Shown here: positions 26,033-42,763 of the stretch, in pieces
How positions within the stretch are numbered: the stretch's first letter is position 1
How the letters are laid out: each line of letters begins with the position of its first letter
Program-made: the position numbers and the translations under genes
From: Bacillota bacterium
GTDB lineage: Bacteria; Bacillota; Desulfotomaculia; Desulfotomaculales; Desulfallaceae
Length of the DNA: 64,000 bases
Reading direction: 5' to 3'
NCBI GenBank assembly: GCA_023439185.1
Contig: JAEXOR010000044.1
Coordinates: 201,837-265,836 of the forward strand
Notes under the pieces: generated by a model
What the model saw: the letters and a program-made list of their open reading frames with translations, nothing else
Database searches by the model: none
What the model was told of the DNA's origin: nothing

Positions 26033-29000
26033 ATGGCCTTGAACAGCCCAATCATTGTTGACGACCTGGTGACGCGCCTCCGCGGGGAGGGAGTGTCCTT
26101 ATGGGAGGAGAACGGCAGGCTGCGCTACAGGGCGCCCCAGGGCGCGCTGGCCGGCAGCGATTTGCAGACCCTGAAGGATTGCAAGGCGGAGGTGCTGGAC
26201 CTGCTGCGGGCGGAAGCGAAGCCCGCCGCGGTTCGCAGCGATCCCGCGTCCAGATACGAGCCTTTTCCGCTGACGGACGTGCAGGCCGCCTATTTGCTCG
26301 GCCGCAGCGAGGTGTTCGGATACGGGGGCGTCGCCTGCCACATTTATCTGGAGCTTTGCTATCCGGAGCTGGAGCCCGGACGCGTCGCCGCGGCATGGAA
26401 TCAACTGGTTTCGCGGCATGATATGCTGCGGGCCGTGATGGACCAAAACGGTTACCAGCAGGTGATGGAGCAGGTACCGCCGCTGGAGGCGGCCTATACC
26501 GACGCCGGCGCCTGGGCCGGGGACGCGGTGGAAGCCAGGCTGGCCGAAATCCGCGCAGAAATGGGCCACCGCGTGTACCAAACGGAGCGCTGGCCCCTGT
26601 TCGGCGTTGCCCTGACCAAAACTCCGGCCGGGACCGTGCTGCATTTTTCCATTGAATTTCTCATCGCCGACTGGGCCAGTATCTGGCTGCTGCTCGCTGA
26701 GTTTGAAAAAATTTATTTCACACCGGAGCGGAAGCTGCCGGAGCCGGCGCTCACCTTCCGGGATTATTTGCTGGCCGAACGCGGTTTGCGGGACGGCGCC
26801 GCTTACGCCGGGGACAGGGAGTACTGGCTCCGCCGCCTTGACAGCCTGCCCGGGGCGCCGGATTTGCCCCTGGCCAGGGTGCGGGACGATACGGGCCGGG
26901 CGCGCTTCACCCGCCGCTTTTTGCGGTTGGACGGGCCAACCTGGAACGGGTTCAAGCAACGGGCGCAGCGGCGCGGCCTGACGCCTACGGCCGCGGTTTT
27001 GACCGCCTACGCCGCCGTGCTGGAGCGCTGGAGCCGCAACAAAAGGTTTTGCCTGAACCTGACCGTCCTGAACAGGCTGCCCCTGCACCCGCAGGTTAAT
27101 GAGCTGGTGGGCGATTTCACGTCGGTGAGCCTGCTGGCCGTGGACTGGCCGGCCGCCCGTCCTTTTAGCGCCCAGGCCGAAACGATCAATAAACAGTTGT
27201 TTGACGATTTGGACCACCGCTTGTTTTCCGGTGTGGAGGTATTGAGGGAGATTGCCCGCCGGCGGGGCCGGGAGGCCGCGCTGATGCCGGTGGTGTTCAC
27301 CAGCGCCATCGGGCTGGTGGAGCCCACGGAGGAAAACCGGCTGCGGGGCCGGGTGGGGGACTGGGGCATCAGCCAGACGCCGCAGGTTTTCATCGACTGC
27401 CAGGCCATGGACGGCCCGGCCGGCCTGCAGGTCAACTGGGATATCCGGGCGGGCGTTTTCCCCGGCGGCATGACGGACGATATGTTTGACGCCTTTGAGG
27501 CGCTGCTGCGCGCACTGGCCGGCGGGGAGCAGGCCTGGGACGCCGTTGAGACCGTGGCTTTGCCCGCGTGGCAGGCGGCGGAACGGGAGCAGGTCAACGC
27601 CACGCGGGCGCCGCTGCCGGACGGTCTGCTGCACGGCGGGATTCTGGAACAGGCCGCGGCGGCCCCGGAGCGGCCCGCCGTATGGGACGGCGGCGGGTGG
27701 ACGACCTACGGGGAGCTCCTGCGGAAAGCGGCGGCGGTGGCCGAAAGGCTGAAAGCGTGCGGCTGCCAACAACAGGACCGGGTGGCCATCGTGATGGACA
27801 AGTCCGTCCACCAGGTGGCGGCGGTGCTGGGAACGCTGGCGGCGGGGGCGGTTTATGTGCCCATTGATACCGCGCAGCCGGCTTTGCGCCGCCTGGCCAT
27901 GCTGGAAAAAGCCGGGGTCAGGCACGTGCTGACCGGCGCCGCCGACGGGTTCCAATGGCCGGCGGGCATCACGGCCATTGAAGCGGACAGGCTGGAGCCG
28001 GGCCGGGAAAACACCCTGGCGGCCGAAGGCGATCCCGATCTGCCGGCTTACATAATCCATACCTCGGGCTCCACCGGACAGCCCAAGGGGGTGGTGATCT
28101 CCCACCGCGCCGCTTTAAACACGGTCCGGGATATCAACCGCCGGTTTGAGGTGGGCCCGGAGGACCGGGTGCTGGGGCTGGCCCAGCTGAGCTTCGATTT
28201 GTCCGTCTATGACATATTCGGCCTCCTGTCCGCCGGGGGAGCCCTGATTTACCCCGCCGCGGACAGGCAGACCGACCCGTCCCACTGGGCGGAGCTAATG
28301 GCCGAACACGAAGTCACGCTGTGGAATTCCGTTCCGGCGCTGCTGCAGATGCTGCTGGCCCGCCTGGACTCCGGACCTGCTCCGGACCTGGCCAAATTCC
28401 GGCTGGCGCTGCTGTCCGGGGACTGGATTCCGCCGGCGCTGCCCGATATGCTGCTGAGGCACGGGCCTGCCGTGCGGATCATCAGCCTGGGCGGCGCCAC
28501 CGAAGCGTCCATCTGGTCCATTGCCCATGAATACCGGGGCCTGCAGCCGGACTGGAGCAGCATCCCGTACGGCCGCCCCCTGGCCAACCAGGGGTTCCGG
28601 GTGCTGGACGAAAAGCTGCGGGACTGCCCGGTGTGGGCGCCGGGGGAGCTTTACATCACCGGCGCCGGCCTGGCCGCGGGTTATTTCGCGGACGGAGAAA
28701 CCACCGCGGCGCGTTTTTTCCCCCATCCCGCCGACGGGCAGCGGCTTTACCGCACGGGGGACCTGGGACGGTACACTCCCGGCGGGGAAATTGAATTTCT
28801 CGGCCGCGAGGACACGCAGGTTAAAATCAAGGGCCACCGGATCGAGCTGGGGGAAATCGAGGCAACGCTGCAAAAGCACCCCGCCGTGGCCGCGGCGGCC
28901 GTGGTGGCGGCGGGGAGCGGCGAAAACAAAGCGTTGTTCGGCGCCGTGGAGCCGGCCGGCCGGCCGGAAGACGGGCCGGAGCAAAGGGTGAGTGTGCCGG

Positions 29001-30457
29001 AGCTGCTGGATTTTCTGGCCCAATATCTGCCCGCCTACATGATCCCCGCCGCCCTGCGGATTGTCGACGCGCTGCCGCTGACGGGCAACGGGAAGGTGGA
29101 CCGGAAGGAACTGGCCCGGTGGAGAGAGGAACCGGCGCCGGACGCTGCCGACGCGGCAGCCGTCGATGAAGCTCCGGACCCCCTGGAGGCGCAATTGTCG
29201 CGGGTATGGGCGGAAGCGCTGGGCGTGCCCGCCGTCGGCCGGCGGCAGAGTTTTTACGAGCACGGCGCGGATTCGCTCATTATGGCCCAGGTGGCGGGCA
29301 AGCTGCGGGAGCAGTTGGCCGGCGAGCCGCTGCTGATTGATATGCCCTTTGACGCGCTGCTCCGACAGATGCTCAATTATCCCACGGTGGCCGCGCTGGC
29401 CGAATTTATACGCGCCCAAAGCGCCGGCGCCGGAGCCGGAACCGCCGATGATTCGGCCGGACAGCAGGGCCAAAGCGCCGGCAACGCGGTGCTGACCGCT
29501 TACGGCGGCGGCGACGCGGGTCCGCTGCGGGTCGTTTTCCATAACGGTCTGGGGACGATGCTTTCCTTCCGTTTGCTGCTGGCGCATTTGCAGGCCCAGC
29601 AGCTCGGTCCCGTGGTCGGCGTCAGCGTGGCGGATACCGGTTTGTATTGCTCTTTGGACCCGGCGGACCTCATTGCCCGGCTGGCGGATGATTACGCCCA
29701 GCTGCTTGCGGAAACCGGCCCCCGGCAGGTGCAGCTGATCGGCCACTGCATGGGCGGGCTGATTGCCGTTGAAGTGGCCCGGCGCCTGCTTGAGCAGGGT
29801 ATCCGGGTGGCGGACCTGGTGCTGATTAACAGCCACCCCTTCCCTTACGATGTGGACGACGACCTGGTGGTGGAACTTTTCTTTTTGCCGTTTCTGCACA
29901 TTTCCCCCGCCCAGGCGGGTTTTGGCGATATCGATGCCCATGACCTGGAACGGGGCTTGAGGCAAATCTATGAAGCCAACAATAAAAGCATCCCCGCGGG
30001 AGCTTCGCTGGCCATCGGCGGCGACGAGGGTCTCGACCGGCTGGGCGAGTTGTTTAAGAGACTTTCCGCCCTGTCCCGGCGGGAGCGTTTCAACGCTTAT
30101 GTGCGGGCGGTGGCCGAAGGCAACGGCGACCGCATGCCGGTGGAAATGGCCGAGGGCATGTTTGACGTGATTCGCCAGAGCCTGAAGGCCGCCCGTTTCA
30201 CGCCGCAGCCGTACCTGGGAGACATCCGGTTTCTGCTGGCGCGGGAGCCCTTTCCCCTGGTGCCGGGCACCAATGAATTAACCCTTGATTTCTGGCGGGA
30301 AGCCTGCCTGGGCGACCTGTCGGTGTGGGAAATCGCCGGCAATCACCTGACCTGCTTTGAGGGCGAGCCCAATGCGGGCGAGCTGGCCGCGGTGATCGGG
30401 GCGGCGTTGGCCAAAAATCAGGCGGAACAAAAGATGCCGCCGGTGCATATTGACTGA
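26033..30457 (+). CDS. NRPS: docking-Cy-A(Cys)-PCP-TE terminal module
   Basis: 1474 residues. ATG 26033 lies 7 bases after AGGAGGG; the frame opens earlier inside the preceding gene. Domains: TubC-like docking (1-55), heterocyclization Cy (60-490), cysteine A domain (~525-1010, code DLYNLSLIWK), PCP with Ser ~1081 (HGADSL), and a C-terminal type I thioesterase. Two oddities: the Cy DxxxxD motif is E208-FLIA-D213, and the thioesterase nucleophile elbow is GHCMGG with Cys1239 instead of Ser, while the usual Asp 27 residues later is Asn (INSHP). His1438 (GNHLT) is the likely third triad member. It should add the last cysteine, cyclise it and release the product. Confidence 0.88.
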   Translation: MALNSPIIVDDLVTRLRGEGVSLWEENGRLRYRAPQGALAGSDLQTLKDCKAEVLDLLRAEAKPAAVRSDPASRYEPFPLTDVQAAYLLGRSEVFGYGGVACHIYLELCYPELEPGRVAAAWNQLVSRHDMLRAVMDQNGYQQVMEQVPPLEAAYTDAGAWAGDAVEARLAEIRAEMGHRVYQTERWPLFGVALTKTPAGTVLHFSIEFLIADWASIWLLLAEFEKIYFTPERKLPEPALTFRDYLLAERGLRDGAAYAGDREYWLRRLDSLPGAPDLPLARVRDDTGRARFTRRFLRLDGPTWNGFKQRAQRRGLTPTAAVLTAYAAVLERWSRNKRFCLNLTVLNRLPLHPQVNELVGDFTSVSLLAVDWPAARPFSAQAETINKQLFDDLDHRLFSGVEVLREIARRRGREAALMPVVFTSAIGLVEPTEENRLRGRVGDWGISQTPQVFIDCQAMDGPAGLQVNWDIRAGVFPGGMTDDMFDAFEALLRALAGGEQAWDAVETVALPAWQAAEREQVNATRAPLPDGLLHGGILEQAAAAPERPAVWDGGGWTTYGELLRKAAAVAERLKACGCQQQDRVAIVMDKSVHQVAAVLGTLAAGAVYVPIDTAQPALRRLAMLEKAGVRHVLTGAADGFQWPAGITAIEADRLEPGRENTLAAEGDPDLPAYIIHTSGSTGQPKGVVISHRAALNTVRDINRRFEVGPEDRVLGLAQLSFDLSVYDIFGLLSAGGALIYPAADRQTDPSHWAELMAEHEVTLWNSVPALLQMLLARLDSGPAPDLAKFRLALLSGDWIPPALPDMLLRHGPAVRIISLGGATEASIWSIAHEYRGLQPDWSSIPYGRPLANQGFRVLDEKLRDCPVWAPGELYITGAGLAAGYFADGETTAARFFPHPADGQRLYRTGDLGRYTPGGEIEFLGREDTQVKIKGHRIELGEIEATLQKHPAVAAAAVVAAGSGENKALFGAVEPAGRPEDGPEQRVSVPELLDFLAQYLPAYMIPAALRIVDALPLTGNGKVDRKELARWREEPAPDAADAAAVDEAPDPLEAQLSRVWAEALGVPAVGRRQSFYEHGADSLIMAQVAGKLREQLAGEPLLIDMPFDALLRQMLNYPTVAALAEFIRAQSAGAGAGTADDSAGQQGQSAGNAVLTAYGGGDAGPLRVVFHNGLGTMLSFRLLLAHLQAQQLGPVVGVSVADTGLYCSLDPADLIARLADDYAQLLAETGPRQVQLIGHCMGGLIAVEVARRLLEQGIRVADLVLINSHPFPYDVDDDLVVELFFLPFLHISPAQAGFGDIDAHDLERGLRQIYEANNKSIPAGASLAIGGDEGLDRLGELFKRLSALSRRERFNAYVRAVAEGNGDRMPVEMAEGMFDVIRQSLKAARFTPQPYLGDIRFLLAREPFPLVPGTNELTLDFWREACLGDLSVWEIAGNHLTCFEGEPNAGELAAVIGAALAKNQAEQKMPPVHID

Positions 30458-30469
30458 GGGGGGTGACCT

Positions 30470-31543
30470 GTGGGTATGGACAACGGCTGCGCCGGAAGCA
30501 AAAGATGCGCCAAATGCCTGGCCATAGAAAATCGCGCCTTCGGCATCGTCATCGGCGGAGACGGAGTATGCAATCATTGTAAAATCGATCCGGCGCGGTA
30601 CAAGGTGATGTCGTGGGCAGAAAAAAAGCTGCGGTTCGACAGGCTGATTGACGAAAAAAGAGGCCGCCACCGCTATGACGGGATGATCATGATGAGCGGG
30701 GGGAAGGACAGCACCTACCTGGCCCTGCAGCTGAAAAGCGAATACGGGCTGAACCTGCTGGGGATGTCCGTGGACAACGGCTTTGAGTATCCCGATTCCT
30801 TCGATAACGCCAAGAAGGTCTGCGACCGGCTGGGGATTCCCTATATTATTCTGCATCCCGATATGATTGAGCTGCGCCGGTTTTACAGATACATTCTGAC
30901 GGAAAAACACCTCCGCCAGGAGGATTACAGCCAGATCTGCTTTTACTGCGGCAATTATCTCAAGCGGCAGGTGGATATTTTTGCCGAAAAATTCGACGCC
31001 GCCTATATCTTTTCCGGCTACAACCCGGACCAGGTCTGGGAGCTGGGTGAAGCCGGCATTGTGGAATCCGATCCGGGGCGGATTCAGTACCAGCAAATGA
31101 TTAAGCAGGTGCTGGACGGGAAAATGGAGGACGCCCGCCGGCATACCCGGCAAAAGGAGGGTCCGGACCTGGCCGCCTATTTTGAGCCGCCGCGGACGCC
31201 GATCCTGTACTATTACCAGCATTTCCCGTACCAGCCGCTGAGCATGCTCGACACCATCCGAAGCCGGCTGGACTGGCAGCCCATCGACAGGTTCAGAAAA
31301 AACTACCTGGTGTCCGGGTGCCGGCTGGTTTGCGCCCTGATCCACCTGTGCCGGCGCAAAAACATACCGGATTACATGCAGAAGGAGTTTTCGGCGCAGA
31401 TCCGGCGGGGGACGCTTACCAGGGAACAGGTGGAGCAGGTGCTGGCTGAAATTAAGTTTACCGACGCCGAAATTGATCAAACCCTGGCCGAGCTTGATCT
31501 GAGCTGCGGACAAATGCTCGATTTGCCTTCGTCCGGCCTGTAA
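30470..31543 (+). CDS. PP-loop ATP pyrophosphatase with zinc-binding cysteines (amido/thio-transferase-like)
   Basis: 357 residues. Motifs: N-terminal CAKC...GVCNHC pairs, PP-loop MMSGGKDSTYLA (about 73-84), and CFYCGNYLKR (about 162). The layout resembles N-acetyl sugar amidotransferase (WbpG/PseA) and thiolating PP-loop enzymes such as TtuA. These adenylate a carbonyl oxygen and replace it with nitrogen or sulphur. It sits 12 bases after the terminal NRPS module and before the fatty-acyl ligase. No such gene belongs to the pyochelin or yersiniabactin pathways. Amide or thioacid/thioamide formation on the metallophore is a reasonable but unproven inference. GTG 30470 or ATG 30476 may be the start. 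Confidence 0.75.
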   Translation: MGMDNGCAGSKRCAKCLAIENRAFGIVIGGDGVCNHCKIDPARYKVMSWAEKKLRFDRLIDEKRGRHRYDGMIMMSGGKDSTYLALQLKSEYGLNLLGMSVDNGFEYPDSFDNAKKVCDRLGIPYIILHPDMIELRRFYRYILTEKHLRQEDYSQICFYCGNYLKRQVDIFAEKFDAAYIFSGYNPDQVWELGEAGIVESDPGRIQYQQMIKQVLDGKMEDARRHTRQKEGPDLAAYFEPPRTPILYYYQHFPYQPLSMLDTIRSRLDWQPIDRFRKNYLVSGCRLVCALIHLCRRKNIPDYMQKEFSAQIRRGTLTREQVEQVLAEIKFTDAEIDQTLAELDLSCGQMLDLPSSGL

Positions 31544-33774
31544 GGCCCGGCGGAAACGGTCAAGGGCGGCGCCTTTTGCAAAGGAGGACAATATGACAAA
31601 GGCCATGGATCAACAAACAGGGGAGCGGCACAGCTCCGTCGCGGGGGTCCTGGAGTGCCGGGCGCGGCGCACGCCGGATCAAACCGCTTACGGCATGCTG
31701 GACGCGGATTTCCACTTATCCGCCGTCACGTATGGAGAATTGTTCCGCCGGGTGTCGGTTTTTGCCTCCCGCCTCTCCGGCTTTAAAATTGCCGGCGGCG
31801 ACCGCTGCCTGCTGATGTTTCAGCAGGGCATCGATTTTATCGCGGCGCTGCTGGCCTGCAACCGCATCGGCGCCATTCCCGTCCCCGTCAACATGCCGGC
31901 CCGGAACAAGTCCCTGGCGAGATGGGAAAACATCGCCGTCAACTCCGGGGCCCGGTGCCTGATTACCGAACAAGCCGGTGTTGCTTCATTGAGCGAGATC
32001 CGGAAAAATTCCGCCGTCCTGTCCGCCTTGCCCGTGTATTCGGAGCAGGAGGGCGCTTTGGCCTGGACCATGCCGGGTTCTAACGAACTGGCCTTTTTGC
32101 AGTACACCTCCGGTTCCACCGGAGAGCCCAAGGGCGTGATGGTCACCCACGCCTCGCTGATGAACAACCTGGGGCAGCTTGAAGCCACCCTGGCCGTTGA
32201 CGAAAACAGCGTCATGGTGAGCTGGCTCCCCTTTTACCACGACATGGGCCTGATTCTCGGTATTCTGCTGGGTATCTACGCGGGCTGCCGGGTTATTTTA
32301 ATGAGGCCCGCCGACTTTATGCAGCAGCCGTTAAACTGGCTCAAGGCCATTTCGGTTTATGGGGCGACCCATACCGCGGCGCCGAATTTCGCCTACGAGC
32401 TGGCGGCCGACAAGCTGGAGAAGCTGACCCGGGCCGGGGGGGAGCATATCTCCCTGCAATCCCTGGAAAGGGTTGTTTGCGGCGCCGAGCCCGTCCACCT
32501 GAACACGCTGCTCAAATTCAGCCGGGCGGCGCGGCCCTTCGGGCTGGGGGAAGATGTTTTAAATCCGGGATACGGGCTGGCCGAGGCTTCCCTGGTGGTG
32601 TCGACCTATAAAAAGGGACAACCGGCCGGCTGGCTGAAGCTGGACCGGAACGCTCTCCAGAGCGGCGCCGTCTCCGTCCTGGACCGGGGCCGGCTGGATG
32701 ATGCTCCGGCCGTGCCGGCTGAATCCACGCCGGGAGAAACATACCTGGTGGGCAACGGTTTTGTGGTGGACGGGCACCGGCTGACCGTCAGAAACCCGGT
32801 GGACGGCACCGGGCTGGGGCCGCAGGCCATCGGCGAAATCTGCTTTGCGGGGCCTTCCGTCGCCAAAGGCTACTGGAACCGCCCGGCGGAAACGGAGCAG
32901 ACCTTTCCCGGCGATGAAAAAACCGGGGAGGTTTACCTGAAAACCGGTGATCTGGGCTTCAAGGATACCAACGGCGAGCTGTACATCACCGGCCGGATCA
33001 AGGATCTGATTATTATCCGGGGGATGAACCATTATCCCCAGGACATCGAGCGCACGGCCTTCAGCGCCGATCCCGACCTCCGCACCGACGGCGCCGCCGC
33101 CTTTTCCGTCGTCCGGGACGGGGAGGAAAAGCTGGTGCTGATTCAGGAGGTGAACCGGCCGGCGGTGCGCAGCCCCCGCTGCGGCAGCTGGGCCAAAAAA
33201 ATCAGGGCGGCGGTGCTGAAGGTGCACGGTATTCCGGTGGAAGCCATCGTCTTTATTCCGCCCCTGCGGGTCCCCCGCACCACCAGCGGCAAGATCCAGC
33301 GGAACAAAGCCAGGTCGATGTACTTAAACAACCAGTGGGACAAGGTGGTGGGCGTCTCCGCCCTGGAAGAAATCGGCGGCCGCGGCCCTGCCGCCGCTGC
33401 CGGGATTGACAGCCGGGAAGCCCTGGCGGATTATATCGCCGCCCTGGTGGCGGAACAGCTGGCCGTTCCCGCGGCGGAGATCGACCGCGACATGCCCTTT
33501 ATGGAGCTGGGCGTCAATTCCATGATGTCCCTGTCGGTGCGCAACGCCCTTGAACAGACCCTGGGTTTCATCATTCCGGCGGCGGCGCTGTTTAATTACA
33601 ATACCGTGCGGCAAATGGGCGGGTACCTGTTTGACCTGAAAAACAATCCCGGCGGCGGGCCGGCCCGGGGTGAAACAGGCGCGGCCGGCGTTGTGCCATT
33701 GGAAGCGGAGCTGGACAAGCTTTCGGAAAACGAGCTTTTGGAACTCTTGGAAAAAGAACTGGAAGGAGCGGGCC

Positions 33775-41613
<7,839 letters not shown>

Positions 41614-41650
41614 TCCGGCCCGCCCCGCGGTGTACAAGGAGAGAGTCAAA

Positions 41651-42763
41651 ATGTCTTCAATTGGTAAAAACAAAATGCGTTACGCATTGGCCGCCGCGGG
41701 CGTTTTGGCGGTTTGCGTGCTGGCGGCGGTGTGGTGGAAAGGAAATGCCCGGCCGGTGGAACCGGCGGCCGAAGAAATACCCGTGGTGCGTACCGAGGTC
41801 GTGGCATTTGCGGCGGCCGGTCAAAGCTTCACCTATTCCGGCGAGGTGTGCGGGCGGCAGGAGAGCCGGCTGGCTTTCCGGGTCGGCGGTAAAATCATCA
41901 GCCGCCAGGTGGAATTGGGCAGCGTGGTGCAGCCCGGCGATTTGCTCATGCAGCTGGATCCCGGAACTATCCGGCAGGGGGTTGACAGCAGCGCGGCCCA
42001 GGTATCCGCCGCCCAGTCACAACTGCGGCTGGCCGAAGAAAACCTGCAGCGCTACCGTACCTTATATGAGCAGGGCGCCCTCAGCCAAGCGGAATACGAC
42101 CAGCGCCAAAATGCTTACGACGTCGCCGAGGCCGCTTTGCGCCAGGCGCTGGCTCAACATGATCAGTATGTCAATCAGCTGGATTACTGCAGCCTGAATG
42201 CGGAAAGCCGGGGGGTGGTGGCGTCCGTTGACGCGGAAACCGGACAGGTGGTGAGCGCCGGGCAAACAGTGATTTCCATCGTGCGGGACGACGAGCTGGA
42301 GGTGGAAATCAATGTCCCGGAAAACCGCCTGGAGGAATTGCGCCGGGCCGGGCAAATCAAAGTCGCCTTTTGGGCGCTGCCCGATGTCGTTGCGGACGGC
42401 CGGGTCAGGGAAGTGGCGCCGGTGGCGGAAAAGGCGTCCCGCACCTACAAGGTGCGCGTCAGCTTGTCAAATCCGCCGGCGCAGGTAAAGCTCGGCATGA
42501 CGTCTACGGTGACGGCAACCGGCGCGGCTCAGCAGCAGGCCTCGGCATATATTCCCCTGTCGGCGGTTTATCAGCCCGGAGACAAACCGGCGGTTTGGAC
42601 CGTCCGTGACGGCGCCGTTCAACTGCGGACGGTGAAAATCGGCGCCCTTGGCGACGACCGGGTCCAGGTGCTGGAGGGGCTGGCGGAGGGAGAGGTCATC
42701 GTTACGGCGGGAGTGCACAAATTGCGGGAAGGGCTTAAAGTAACCACCGGTGATGTGCTATGA
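41651..42763 (+). CDS. RND efflux periplasmic adaptor (membrane fusion) protein
   Basis: 370 residues from ATG 41651, 9 bases after AAGGAG. N-terminal membrane anchor (about 10-27, no convincing lipobox), then the adaptor layout: lipoyl halves around RVGGKIISRQVELGSVVQPGDLL and GVVASVDAETGQVVSAGQ, an intervening alpha hairpin (~105-165), beta barrel and membrane-proximal domain. It overlaps the RND pump start (ATGA) and follows the PKS-NRPS by 37 bases, so it is part of the biosynthesis operon. Likely role: metallophore export with the next gene. No outer-membrane channel gene is present. Confidence 0.88.
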   Translation: MSSIGKNKMRYALAAAGVLAVCVLAAVWWKGNARPVEPAAEEIPVVRTEVVAFAAAGQSFTYSGEVCGRQESRLAFRVGGKIISRQVELGSVVQPGDLLMQLDPGTIRQGVDSSAAQVSAAQSQLRLAEENLQRYRTLYEQGALSQAEYDQRQNAYDVAEAALRQALAQHDQYVNQLDYCSLNAESRGVVASVDAETGQVVSAGQTVISIVRDDELEVEINVPENRLEELRRAGQIKVAFWALPDVVADGRVREVAPVAEKASRTYKVRVSLSNPPAQVKLGMTSTVTATGAAQQQASAYIPLSAVYQPGDKPAVWTVRDGAVQLRTVKIGALGDDRVQVLEGLAEGEVIVTAGVHKLREGLKVTTGDVL

